From Desertivirga xinjiangensis (GTDB lineage Bacteria; Bacteroidota; Bacteroidia; Sphingobacteriales; Sphingobacteriaceae): 64,000 bases of DNA. This document shows positions 50,565 through 59,030 of the stretch, piece after piece. Location of the stretch: contig NZ_JAFMZP010000003.1 of assembly GCF_024436435.1 (NCBI RefSeq), forward strand, positions 620,001 to 684,000. Direction: 5' to 3'. Position 1 is the stretch's first letter. The number at the start of each line of letters is the position of its first letter. A model generated the notes under the pieces. It saw nothing but the letters and a program-made list of their open reading frames with translations. It did not search any database and had not been told where the DNA came from. Both the position numbers and the translations under genes were made by a program.

Positions 50565-51196
50565 TAGTTATTTCTCATAGAGGTTACTGGAAAGAGCCTA
50601 ATGAAAAAAATACATTTAAAGCATTTGAAAGAAGCTTTAGCTTAGGTTATGGCACAGAAACGGATATTAGAGATTACATGGGCCAATTGGTAGTATCCCA
50701 TGATATGCCAACGTCGGAAAGTATTTCAGTTGATGATCTTTTTTCTGCATATAAGAAATATAATATTGAAAAGACAGCGCCATTAGCATTAAATATTAAA
50801 GCCGACGGGCTTCAACTCCCATTAATGACTAAACTTGAGGAGTATAAGATTAACAACTATTTTTTGTTCGACATGTCAATCCCGGATTTAAAAGTAACGG
50901 TTGAGGTAGGTTTGAAATCATACAGTAGATTGAGTGAGTTTGAAACAGATTTGCCGTTCTATGGCTCTATCAAAGGCATTTGGCTTGATTCTTTTGTTCA
51001 CACTTGGTATACAAAAGGAATCCTTACTGAGCATCTAAAGAATAGCAAGCAAATTTGCATCGTATCAGCAGAGCTGCATAGACGCGATCATTTACAACAA
51101 TGGAATGAACTTTTGAATATTGGAATCCAAGAGATGGAAAATGTTATACTATGTACAGATCTTCCAGAACAGGCTTCATTATACTTTAATGTATGA
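50561..51196 (+). CDS. GDPD-fold (glycerophosphodiester phosphodiesterase-like) protein
   Basis: 211 residues. The sequence begins MIVISHRGYWKEPNEKNTF and has the GDPD active-site set: H6-R7-G8, E33 and D35 in TETDIRD, and H47 in VVSHDMP, which together bind a metal and a phosphodiester. At 211 residues it is shorter than typical GDPD (about 240-250), and the C-terminal FLEK-type strand pattern is weak. The substrate is unknown; glycerophosphodiesters or a phosphate-linked glycan part are possible. There is no signal peptide, so it acts in the cytoplasm. It overlaps both neighbours by four bases, which suggests tight coupling with Wzz and the phosphatase. Confidence 0.75.
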   Translation: MIVISHRGYWKEPNEKNTFKAFERSFSLGYGTETDIRDYMGQLVVSHDMPTSESISVDDLFSAYKKYNIEKTAPLALNIKADGLQLPLMTKLEEYKINNYFLFDMSIPDLKVTVEVGLKSYSRLSEFETDLPFYGSIKGIWLDSFVHTWYTKGILTEHLKNSKQICIVSAELHRRDHLQQWNELLNIGIQEMENVILCTDLPEQASLYFNV

Positions 51197-51825
51197 CCCA
51201 AATTAAAGCGATTATATTCGATATGGATGGGGTGCTTATAGATGCCAGAGAATGGCACTATGAAGCTCTCAACAGAGCATTAGGCCTTTTTGGCGAAGAG
51301 ATAAGCCGCTATGACCATCTTATAACGTTTGACGGATTACCTACTAAGGACAAACTTAATATGCTTACGCTAGAAAGAAAGTTTCCGATAGGGTTACACA
51401 ACTTTGTCAACTTGATGAAGCAAGAGTATACAATGGAAATAATCTTTGCAAAATGTAAACCGACATTTCATCATCAATATGCGCTGTCAAAGTTGAAAAA
51501 TGAAGGTTATAAAATGGCGGTATGCTCAAATTCGATTAAAAATACTATTCAAGTAATGATGGAAAAATCTGGGCTACTTGGCTACCTGGATTTCTTTATC
51601 TCTAATCAGGATGTAGTGAAGGGGAAGCCTGATCCTGAAATGTATAATCTGGCTATTAGAAGATTGGGCCTTTTGCCTTCCGAATGTTTAATAGTTGAGG
51701 ATAACGAAAATGGGGTACGAGCAGCCCTAGCAAGTAAAGCAAATTTATTGCGAGTAGAGCAAGTTAGTGATGTGAACTACTTTAATATCATTAATAGAAT
51801 AAAGGAAATAGAGTCTAATGATTAA
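51193..51825 (+). CDS. HAD family phosphatase (beta-phosphoglucomutase-like)
   Basis: 210 residues. HAD motifs are intact: motif I IFDMDGVLID with D10 and D12, motif II CSNS near 110, motif III lysine in KGKPDPEMY and motif IV EDNENGV. The cap is the small helical type of the beta-PGM/GPH subfamily. It probably dephosphorylates or isomerises a sugar or polyol phosphate made by this cluster. It overlaps the GDPD-like gene by four bases and the next gene by eight. The pairing of HAD, GDPD and nucleotidyltransferase suggests synthesis of a phosphate-bearing precursor, but the substrate cannot be read. Confidence 0.85.
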   Translation: MTQIKAIIFDMDGVLIDAREWHYEALNRALGLFGEEISRYDHLITFDGLPTKDKLNMLTLERKFPIGLHNFVNLMKQEYTMEIIFAKCKPTFHHQYALSKLKNEGYKMAVCSNSIKNTIQVMMEKSGLLGYLDFFISNQDVVKGKPDPEMYNLAIRRLGLLPSECLIVEDNENGVRAALASKANLLRVEQVSDVNYFNIINRIKEIESND

Positions 51826-52561
51826 CATAGTAATACCCTTAGCGGCGAGCAAGCTTGATGACGACAATGAGAATTTTCTTTATCCTTTACCTTTAGTAGA
51901 CATCCAAGGTCGCGCTCTAATTGAATATTTGCTAGAAAATTTAAACAAGATTGACGACGAAAAAAGATTCATTTTTGTATTAAAACAATCAGATTGCAAA
52001 CGGTTTCATTTAGATAATACGCTAAGACAACTTGTTAATAGCTCGACCTTTATTAGGATCAACGGGCAAACTAAAGGTGCGGTATGTAGTATCCTCTTGT
52101 CTATTGACAATATTGAAAAGAGTGATGAACTAATCATTGTTAACTCGGATCAAGTAATAGATGTTGATTACAATATCGTTTTGAACAAATTCCGGACAGT
52201 AAATGCGGACGGTGGTCTTATAACCTTCCCTTCCGTTCATCCCAGGTGGTCTTTCGTGAGATTAGATAATCATGTGGTCGTAGAAACGGCCGAAAAAAAT
52301 CCGATCAGCAATAAAGCAATAGCGGGATTTTATTATTTTAAGAAGGCTATAGACTTTATAGAAGGGGCCTTCGATGTGATAAAATTTGATGATAACGTAT
52401 TGGGCAACTATTATACATCAAGTGTATATAATCAAATGATCCTTAACGGTAAAAAGATAGAGACATTTGAAATTCCAAAAGATGCTTATCACTCTTTTTA
52501 CTCTCCACAAAAGATTAAAGAGTTCGAAGAGTTTTTAAAATTGACGCATGGAAAAGTTTGA
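51818..52561 (+). CDS. Nucleotidyltransferase-fold protein with degenerate signature
   Basis: 247 residues with a nucleotide-diphospho-sugar transferase fold, starting MINIVIPLAAS. The signature loop that should read GxGTR or GxGSR is replaced by SKLDDDNENF, and the usual K-P-x-P follows only loosely (YPLPLVDI). It keeps a metal-type motif NSDQVID. It resembles the intact paralog at 53683-54420 in order and in this NSDQ motif, so one may descend from the other. Loss of the phosphate-binding loop suggests altered or absent catalysis, or a regulatory pseudoenzyme. It overlaps the cupin gene by 14 bases. Confidence 0.65.
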   Translation: MINIVIPLAASKLDDDNENFLYPLPLVDIQGRALIEYLLENLNKIDDEKRFIFVLKQSDCKRFHLDNTLRQLVNSSTFIRINGQTKGAVCSILLSIDNIEKSDELIIVNSDQVIDVDYNIVLNKFRTVNADGGLITFPSVHPRWSFVRLDNHVVVETAEKNPISNKAIAGFYYFKKAIDFIEGAFDVIKFDDNVLGNYYTSSVYNQMILNGKKIETFEIPKDAYHSFYSPQKIKEFEEFLKLTHGKV

Positions 52562-52871
52562 CCTAAATAAAATGAAAGGAGGCTGGTTTATCGGAAATTT
52601 CGAACCAACTCTGTTCAATACTACAGATGTTGAGGTGGCAGTAAAGAAGTATAGCAAGGGCGCGTACGAGTCTCGACATTTCCACAAAGTAGCTACTGAG
52701 TTTACTGTGATAGTAAATGGGGTTGTAAGAATGTCGGGTGTAGAATATTCTTCAGGAAGTATACTTAAAATACAGCCTTTTGAGGCTACTGATTTTGAAG
52801 CTTTAACAGATGTGACAACTGTTGTAGTAAAACTTCCTGGAGCAAATAATGACAAGTATACTGATTTATGA
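52548..52871 (+). CDS. Small cupin-fold protein
   Basis: 107 residues. The pattern ESRHFHKVATEFTVIVNGVV, then YSSGSILKIQPFEAT and a final VVVKLPG strand, reads as a single cupin barrel. Histidines of the HxH and a glutamate of the first cupin motif are present, so metal binding is possible. Small cupins in glycan clusters may be sugar epimerases, isomerases or binding proteins. No closer family is recognised. It overlaps the upstream gene by 14 bases and the downstream one by four. Confidence 0.65.
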   Translation: MEKFDLNKMKGGWFIGNFEPTLFNTTDVEVAVKKYSKGAYESRHFHKVATEFTVIVNGVVRMSGVEYSSGSILKIQPFEATDFEALTDVTTVVVKLPGANNDKYTDL

Positions 52872-53641
52872 TTTTAAAGTTAATTAGATTCAAATCTAAT
52901 TCTCTTTTAAGCCTAATCTATAGACTGCGTTTTATGTATATAACGAGAAATGATTGGGTAATGGGGAGGGTAGCTTGCTTAGGTTCTAGAAGTTTTGAAA
53001 ATACTAAATCAAACTATAAAATGTATAATTTACAAAAAGGCAGAATTGACTTTTTGTTAGACTCGTTTGAGAAGGGTAAAAACCAAACAAAGCCTTCGTT
53101 AGATTTACTCAAATTTATTGTTAGGGATGACATCAAGAAAATTGCTTTACAGCAGTTTTACTCTTTCTTCAATGCTGGAAACGCGCCTAAATATCTAATC
53201 ATGGATTCTTCTTCAGAAATGGCGGATTATAAGTTTGTCTCTGCGAAGAATAAAGAATGCTTTTTCTTCGCATATTTTTCAGATGTTAAGAGAAATAGCG
53301 GCACAGATCTGTTGTCCTCAGGTTTGCTAAATATTGATGCCAGTTTAATGGGTTTATATTTACGTTTTTTCGCTGCTATAAGATCTAAGTATCCTGATAT
53401 ACCCATAATTTATATTCATTATCCGTCCAAGTTTGAAAAGAGGCAAAGTTTATTAAAAAGGCATCACAATTTAAGAAAGTTGATTAGGCAAGTCTCTCAT
53501 AAATTAGATAACTTTCACATTATAGATATTCCGGACGACAAGGTTGAAATGCAAGATAGCAGCGATTCTCTTTATCATTTTACCGCTAGTGTTTATTCCT
53601 ATATTAGCAAGGAAATATCAGTTTTAATAAAAGACGAATAA
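52868..53641 (+). CDS. Unrecognised cytoplasmic protein, possibly SGNH-like
   Basis: 257 residues, basic, with no convincing membrane segment. Two features hint at an SGNH/GDSL hydrolase-like fold: an early strand ending LIMDSSSEM (about 110-118) and a late DSLYHFTASVYSYISKEI (about 234-251), where an Asp and His would sit in the last block. The Gly and Asn blocks are not clear. It may add or remove an acyl or phosphate group on a sugar precursor; this is a guess. It is coupled to the cupin gene (4-base overlap) and followed after 41 bases by the intact nucleotidyltransferase. Confidence 0.4.
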   Translation: MILKLIRFKSNSLLSLIYRLRFMYITRNDWVMGRVACLGSRSFENTKSNYKMYNLQKGRIDFLLDSFEKGKNQTKPSLDLLKFIVRDDIKKIALQQFYSFFNAGNAPKYLIMDSSSEMADYKFVSAKNKECFFFAYFSDVKRNSGTDLLSSGLLNIDASLMGLYLRFFAAIRSKYPDIPIIYIHYPSKFEKRQSLLKRHHNLRKLIRQVSHKLDNFHIIDIPDDKVEMQDSSDSLYHFTASVYSYISKEISVLIKDE

Positions 53642-53682
53642 CATAGCAAAGCATTGCATCAAGTTAATTAACAGAATAAGTA

Positions 53683-54420
53683 ATGATGAAGCCAACCATA
53701 AATATAGTTATTCCAATGGCAGGAAACGGCAGCCGATTTGCGTCGGCAGGCTATGAAAAGCCCAAGCCGTTCATTGAAGTTAATGGAAAAACGATGATAG
53801 AAAGGGTAATTGAAAATTTGCAGTACCCTGGTGCTAAGTTTTTTTTGATAGGGCGTAAGGACCATATAGAAAGAGAGAAAGATATTGTGGAGAGGATTAC
53901 TTCCAGGTATAGTGCTACCTTTATTGGTATAGAGAACACTACTGAGGGAACAGCATGTACTGTTTTATTTGCCAAAAGATTTATTGATAATGAAATCCCT
54001 TTATTGATCGCCAATTCTGACCAACTTGTTGATATAAATATAGCTGATTTTGTTGATTATAGTATTCGAAATCAATATGATGGTTCAATATTATGTTTTA
54101 AAGATTCCGAAAGGAACCCCAAGTGGTCTTTCGCAGAAATCGATTCTGATGGATTGGTACTCAGAGTGAAAGAAAAAGAAGTAATATCTCCCTACGCAAC
54201 AGTTGGTATATATTTATTTGGTAATGGAAGCTCGTTTGTTAATTACGCAATTGATATGATAATTAGAAATGAGCGGGTTAATAATGAGTTTTACACCTGT
54301 CCTGTATATAATTATGCTATCTCTGAAGGCTCAAAGATAGGTATTTACTTAATTGACTTCAATCAAATGAACGGTTTAGGAACACCAGAAGATTTGAATA
54401 AATATTTAAGCAAGAACTAG
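53683..54420 (+). CDS. Sugar- or polyol-phosphate nucleotidyltransferase
   Basis: 245 residues. It has the full signature PMAGNGSRF (G14, G16, R18), then KPKP at 26-29, and the metal motif NSDQLVD at 111-117. It probably joins an NTP (CTP, UTP or similar) with a phosphorylated sugar or polyol. The residues around the signature resemble those of small nucleotidyltransferases in capsule and phospho-substituent pathways more than RmlA or GalU, which are longer. It is a paralog of the protein at 51818-52561. It stands between the overlapping chain and wzx. Confidence 0.78.
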   Translation: MMKPTINIVIPMAGNGSRFASAGYEKPKPFIEVNGKTMIERVIENLQYPGAKFFLIGRKDHIEREKDIVERITSRYSATFIGIENTTEGTACTVLFAKRFIDNEIPLLIANSDQLVDINIADFVDYSIRNQYDGSILCFKDSERNPKWSFAEIDSDGLVLRVKEKEVISPYATVGIYLFGNGSSFVNYAIDMIIRNERVNNEFYTCPVYNYAISEGSKIGIYLIDFNQMNGLGTPEDLNKYLSKN

Positions 54421-54422
54421 CC

Positions 54423-55946
54423 ATGTCCCGCAGCAAAAATGCGATTGGCGGCTTGTTCGCGGATATTGGAGGATTAATCATTACTCAAATTCTGACCTTC
54501 TTAGCGGTCCCTATATACTTAAGTCATTTAAGCAATATATCTTATGGGTACTGGCTTACAATAGGGTCAATAGTAATGTGGATTTCACTGTCTGATTTCG
54601 GAATCGGGATGGCTCTCAGCAGGCTTTTAATTAAAGTTCAATCAGATTCGTCCAGGACCGACTTTAATGAAGAAGTCAGCAAATTAGTTGCAACTTCATT
54701 GGTGATTTTCGCTTCAAGTGCATTCTTATTCCTTTTGTTAGGAGTGCTTTTATACCCGTTTTGTTTAATTTGGTTTGATATCTCTGACCTTGATACAAGT
54801 ACTTTTCAGTTAACTTTTTACGTAACTTTAATTGCTGGGGCTTTGTCGTTGCCAACTTCGGTATTTTCAGGGATACTCGAGTCGAGCCAAAAGTTGGCCT
54901 TAAATAGGAATTTGACTAGTATTGGTTCTATAGTAAATATAATCATATCTATTTGGCTTGTTGTCTACTTTAAAAATATTATAGGTTTAGCTTATGCATT
55001 ATTAGTCTCCGTTATTGTAAGAGCTTTGATCTCCGGTTTTTTTTCGTTACAACTAGTTAAGCTAAGTAGAAAACACTTTCGATACGAAAAGAACTATGCA
55101 ACGTCACTGTTGACTTTTGGTGGCTATTTTCAGATAGCTCGCATTGCAAATACTGTCGCAACTAATTCCGACAATATTTTTATTTCCTCTTTTCTTAGTT
55201 CAAGCTTTGTACCGATATATAGTTTCACGTCAAAGATGGCGCAAGTGTTTAGTATAACACTAGCAAGTAAAATTCCAAATGTATTATTTGCGGGTATTTC
55301 ACAAATAATAGATTTAAATGAGGATGAGAGACTACAACGTTTGTTTCAATTACTTTTAAAATTATTGATACGATTAGCCATAATTACAGCCTGTTATAAT
55401 TTCTTTTTTAATGAAATCTTCGTAATGCTTTGGGTTGGGAAAGGAAACTATGCTGGAGATGGTGTAAATTATGTAATGTGTTACTGGATAATTTATGAAT
55501 TTATCGTACGCGGAACAACGGCTTTAGTTTATGCTTTTGGGGAATTAAAGGGATATGCTAGTATCTCGGTTTTTGAAATTATAGGAAATATAGTATTGAG
55601 CATAATCTTAGTTAAAACCATCGGATTGATTGGCGTAGCAATAGCAACAGCAATAAGCCGGACTTTTACTACAGGAGTTTACTTATTAGTGTTCTTTAGG
55701 AGAAAACGGCTAGTAAATTGGGATAGTTGTAAACTCTTAGCTGATGTTAGTTTCCGGTCATTGCCTAGTTGCATTGTCTTTTTTTGCTATAAAATTTCTG
55801 TAGATAATTTGGGATGGCTGGATTTAATATTCGTAGGACTATTGAGTGTTGTGATTAATTTTATTTCATTTGATATTGTAACCGTCATAAAAAACAGGCA
55901 CCTCTCCTTGAGAGAAATTTTTTATGCTACCTTATTTAAGGTTTAA
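54423..55946 (+). CDS. wzx: Wzx-type polysaccharide flippase
   Basis: 507 residues and about 14 predicted membrane helices, the MOP superfamily plan. The opening NAIGGLFADIGGLIITQILTFLAVPIYL and the later GYFQIARIANTVATNSDNIFIS are typical. It moves undecaprenyl-linked repeat units from the cytoplasmic to the periplasmic face for polymerisation by Wzy. Its presence with Wzy, Wzz and Wza shows that the locus uses the Wzx/Wzy pathway. It starts 2 bases after the nucleotidyltransferase stop. Confidence 0.9.
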   Translation: MSRSKNAIGGLFADIGGLIITQILTFLAVPIYLSHLSNISYGYWLTIGSIVMWISLSDFGIGMALSRLLIKVQSDSSRTDFNEEVSKLVATSLVIFASSAFLFLLLGVLLYPFCLIWFDISDLDTSTFQLTFYVTLIAGALSLPTSVFSGILESSQKLALNRNLTSIGSIVNIIISIWLVVYFKNIIGLAYALLVSVIVRALISGFFSLQLVKLSRKHFRYEKNYATSLLTFGGYFQIARIANTVATNSDNIFISSFLSSSFVPIYSFTSKMAQVFSITLASKIPNVLFAGISQIIDLNEDERLQRLFQLLLKLLIRLAIITACYNFFFNEIFVMLWVGKGNYAGDGVNYVMCYWIIYEFIVRGTTALVYAFGELKGYASISVFEIIGNIVLSIILVKTIGLIGVAIATAISRTFTTGVYLLVFFRRKRLVNWDSCKLLADVSFRSLPSCIVFFCYKISVDNLGWLDLIFVGLLSVVINFISFDIVTVIKNRHLSLREIFYATLFKV

Positions 55947-55953
55947 AACTGTT

Positions 55954-56922
55954 ATGAAAGATGTTATGAAGAAATGGCCTTTTTACAGAAAAGCAATTAA
56001 GCTAATAATAGTATTATTAGAGAGGTTTGGTCCATATTATTTGTCTGTGAATACAAGAATTAAGGTCTTTAATTCGGACGCTCTTGATAAATATATGTGT
56101 TATTCAGAAATATTAGATGACTTTTCAATACTAGTGCAAGGACCAATTGTGGTGAAAGACAATTTCACGTTAGAGACACTTAAATTATATAAGTATATCT
56201 ATCCTCAAATTAATATCGTTTTATCTACATGGCGGGAGCAGCCTAGTGAAGTAGTGGAACAGATTAAGAAGTTAGGTGTAATTGTTATAGAGAATGAAAA
56301 ACCAGAATTTCCTGGGCTTTCGAATGTTAACTTTCAACTTACGTCCACTTCAAATGGGATTGACTATTTAGTTAAAAATACGAACACCAAATATTTGCTG
56401 AAGACCAGGACGGATCAAAGATGTAATAAATCGATAGACTTTCTGTCATACATGCGATTCCTGCAACAAAGGTTTCCTGTTAACTCGAACTTAAATGAGC
56501 GCTTGATCATTTGCAGCGTAAATTCTTTCAAAAGGAGATTATATGGCGTTACCGATATGTTTATGTTTGGGCACATCCAGGATATGAAAAATTATTGGTG
56601 TATTCCTTTGGATGAAAAGAGAAAAGTTGAGGGTGTTCTGCCCTCTGAGCTATATATGAAATCTGAAGTGGCCGAAGGCTATTTAATTAACCGCTTTTTT
56701 GATTATTTAAATTATCGTCCCCTGTGGACAGAAGAGGATAGCAACCAGTTTTTATCTAGTTATTTTAATATCATTGACAAAGAACAGATTGATTTATATT
56801 GGTTTAAATACGACAGATATTTTGAAAGTATAATGGACTTCGATTTAAAAAGGTATAGAGATTGGGAAAGAATGGAGTTTTCAAACCTTCACTTAATTAA
56901 CAAGGAGTATAATAACAACTAA
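55954..56922 (+). CDS. WavE-like polysaccharide synthesis protein
   Basis: About 322 residues from the ATG at 55954; an earlier in-frame ATG at 55924 would overlap wzx by 23 bases and is less likely. The sequence has a WavE-type core: DDFSILVQGPIV, then INIVLSTWREQPSEVVEQIKK, and KYLLKTRTDQRCN, where an Arg-Thr-Asp motif acts as the D-containing nucleotide-sugar or metal site. The family is linked to LPS core and O-antigen synthesis as a likely glycosyltransferase. No membrane segment is clear, apart from a hydrophobic stretch near the start. It overlaps the GT11 gene by one base. Confidence 0.75.
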   Translation: MKDVMKKWPFYRKAIKLIIVLLERFGPYYLSVNTRIKVFNSDALDKYMCYSEILDDFSILVQGPIVVKDNFTLETLKLYKYIYPQINIVLSTWREQPSEVVEQIKKLGVIVIENEKPEFPGLSNVNFQLTSTSNGIDYLVKNTNTKYLLKTRTDQRCNKSIDFLSYMRFLQQRFPVNSNLNERLIICSVNSFKRRLYGVTDMFMFGHIQDMKNYWCIPLDEKRKVEGVLPSELYMKSEVAEGYLINRFFDYLNYRPLWTEEDSNQFLSSYFNIIDKEQIDLYWFKYDRYFESIMDFDLKRYRDWERMEFSNLHLINKEYNNN

Positions 56923-57770
56923 TGAGAAATTCTCCAAAAGTAGTTGCAAGGTTGTTTGGCGGTGTCGGTAATCAGCTTTTTATTTATGCTTTTGCCCGGG
57001 CATTATCACTGAAAAGTAATATGCCTTTATTTCTAGATAGCTATAGTGGGTTTATAAGGGATTCCTACAAGAGAACATTCCAGCTGAATAATTTCACTTT
57101 AAAAGCTGATAAGGCCAATTTAAAAGACTGTCTCTTTTTTTTTATTAATAAGCGGTTTTCTTTAGTTACAAGTGTTTTTTACAAAAAACCAACTTTGATA
57201 AAGGAAAAAGATCAGACACTTTTAGACAAGTCAATTATGTGTTTGGATACAGCCAGGCCTGCTTATATAGAAGGTTATTGGCAGTCTTATAAATATTTTA
57301 GCGACTATGAGACGCAAATACGCTCTGATTTAAATTTCGGAACGACTTTTTCAGAGGCTAACACAGCCATTCAAAAGAAAATCATTAGTGTAGAAAGCAT
57401 CGCAATTCATATAAGAAGAATTCAATACGAACAGACACTTGATCTTAGTTACTATTATAATTCACTGGACTATTTGCTAAAAAAAGTGGCCAATCCTCAT
57501 TTATTCATTTTTTCTGATGATCCAGAATGGTGTAAAGTACATTTCACCGTAACTATACCAGTAACTTATATTGACAAGAACAAAGACGATGAAATTGCAG
57601 ATCTTTGGTTGATGTCTCATTGCAGGTATTTTATAATAGCAAATAGCTCTTTTAGCTGGTGGGGCGCTTGGCTATCTCGATTCCCCCAAAAAGTTGTAAT
57701 AGCCCCTAAAAATAGAGAGCTTGGTGTGAAAGGAGAATATTATCCTTCAAACTGGGTTCAAATGATTTAA
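56922..57770 (+). CDS. GT11 family alpha-1,2-fucosyltransferase
   Basis: 282 residues, the length of bacterial GT11 enzymes. The N-terminal GGVGNQLFIYAFARAL and the C-terminal SSFSWWGAWLS are diagnostic. The conserved HxRRxD motif reads HIRRIQ (163-168), so the aspartate is replaced by glutamine. It should add L-fucose from GDP-fucose in alpha-1,2 linkage to a galactose-type acceptor in the polysaccharide repeat. gmd at 38.7 kb could supply the donor route. No signal or membrane segment is present; it works on the cytoplasmic face of the inner membrane. Confidence 0.88.
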   Translation: MRNSPKVVARLFGGVGNQLFIYAFARALSLKSNMPLFLDSYSGFIRDSYKRTFQLNNFTLKADKANLKDCLFFFINKRFSLVTSVFYKKPTLIKEKDQTLLDKSIMCLDTARPAYIEGYWQSYKYFSDYETQIRSDLNFGTTFSEANTAIQKKIISVESIAIHIRRIQYEQTLDLSYYYNSLDYLLKKVANPHLFIFSDDPEWCKVHFTVTIPVTYIDKNKDDEIADLWLMSHCRYFIIANSSFSWWGAWLSRFPQKVVIAPKNRELGVKGEYYPSNWVQMI

Positions 57771-57773
57771 TCA

Positions 57774-58730
57774 ATGGACAATCTAAGAATCTTTGATAAT
57801 CCTCAGCGCTTGTCGCTACCTGGGTTTCAGAAACAGGAGACATATGTTGATAAGATGTACGTTTATCCACCGGGAAATCTCACCGTAGATGAATGGTATG
57901 TTGACTTTCGGACTCGTTTTTTCGATGCATTAGAGAACGGTAAAAAATTCCCTGTGTTTAGATCGAGTCACGGTGAATTTTTGTTTGTCTTAGGGAAAAT
58001 GGAAGCTCCTCAAGGATTTAAACGGAAGTGCCGGTTCTTTTTGAGCAGGGTTTATAGAACCCTTATGTTCCAATCAGTTTTCTATAGTAGTGGCGTGCCT
58101 GGTCATGGTTACGAAACTTACAAGCAGTGGCGGCTGCCTGCTCTGCGCAAGAATTTTGCGAAATATCTTAAATGGATTGGTGATAATGGGATTTTGTGTA
58201 TGTACTTCTCAGATCGCGACGCTTACCCAATTTCCTACCAAAAGAGTTATTTAGCGTGGCTGAATAAAAACGGGATATACCTAACTCAAGAAAATTACGG
58301 ACACATCTATTTTATATATGCGTTATTGAATGGACCTGATAGGAAAAAAATTTTTTCAAATAGAAAGCTCTTGGTCATATCCTCTGACCAGCCTGCAAGG
58401 ACAAAATCTTTAATAGATAATTTGTCAAAGCTTAATACTAAAACGGTTGACTTTATTAGTATTTCGCCGGGTAAATCAATGGAAGACAAAATTACACTCA
58501 ATAGGACAGATTACGATTTATGTATAATTGGTGGTGGAGTAGGTGCTGCGAATATTATTAATCAGTTACAGGTGCTAAATTGCCCTGTTTTAGATGCTGG
58601 CTTTATAATTGATTTCCTAGCATATCCGGATAAGGTTTCACCAAGAATCTATTCTGTTAACGATGACTATTGGGAAAAGGTTTATCCTGATAATGATCCC
58701 GAATGGGGAATTCAGTTTAAAGATAAATAG
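57774..58730 (+). CDS. GT-D-fold-like putative glycosyltransferase
   Basis: 318 residues. The sequence shows FPVFRSSHGEFLFVLG in the place of the R-x-G-D-G-E motif of GT-D (DUF1792) enzymes, and ends with a Rossmann-like block DLCIIGGGVGAANIINQL then CPVLDAGFIIDFL, which is the GT-D C-terminal pattern where a nucleotide-sugar is bound. The first motif is altered (SSHGE), so donor binding may differ. It is placed right after the fucosyltransferase and before an intergenic space of 300 bases. Assignment to GT-D is moderate; an unrelated nucleotide-binding fold is possible. Confidence 0.55.
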   Translation: MDNLRIFDNPQRLSLPGFQKQETYVDKMYVYPPGNLTVDEWYVDFRTRFFDALENGKKFPVFRSSHGEFLFVLGKMEAPQGFKRKCRFFLSRVYRTLMFQSVFYSSGVPGHGYETYKQWRLPALRKNFAKYLKWIGDNGILCMYFSDRDAYPISYQKSYLAWLNKNGIYLTQENYGHIYFIYALLNGPDRKKIFSNRKLLVISSDQPARTKSLIDNLSKLNTKTVDFISISPGKSMEDKITLNRTDYDLCIIGGGVGAANIINQLQVLNCPVLDAGFIIDFLAYPDKVSPRIYSVNDDYWEKVYPDNDPEWGIQFKDK

Positions 58731-59030
58731 AATTGCACTATCTTTACGATGTTCATAGTTACTTTAAGGAGTTGATATCATCTATTGGCTTAACTTATCA
58801 AATATCGTATGGTTCGAATTCTAGCTGGCGCTTGCGATTGTCTCGAAGATTAGTCGATGTTTAATCCGAATTACTTTAATATGTTTGGCCGGACATCACG
58901 AACCAAATATTTAGGAGACAAAAGTTCATGCAGATATTAACACCTTTTTGGATTATTAATAGTGAGAAGAGAAATGAGCATTTATTGATGCTAATTTTTT
59001 ACTGATCGTTAGGAGAATGAAAATAGTTAT
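58731..59030 (+). other. Intergenic space in the polysaccharide locus, possible gene remnant
   Basis: 300 bases, the longest gap in this cluster. A 25-codon frame at 58928-59005 begins MQILTPFWIINSEKRNEHLL, which looks like the first strand and helix of a glycosyltransferase, but it stops after residue 25. It could be the debris of a lost gene. No promoter consensus or hairpin is evident. Confidence 0.3.
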
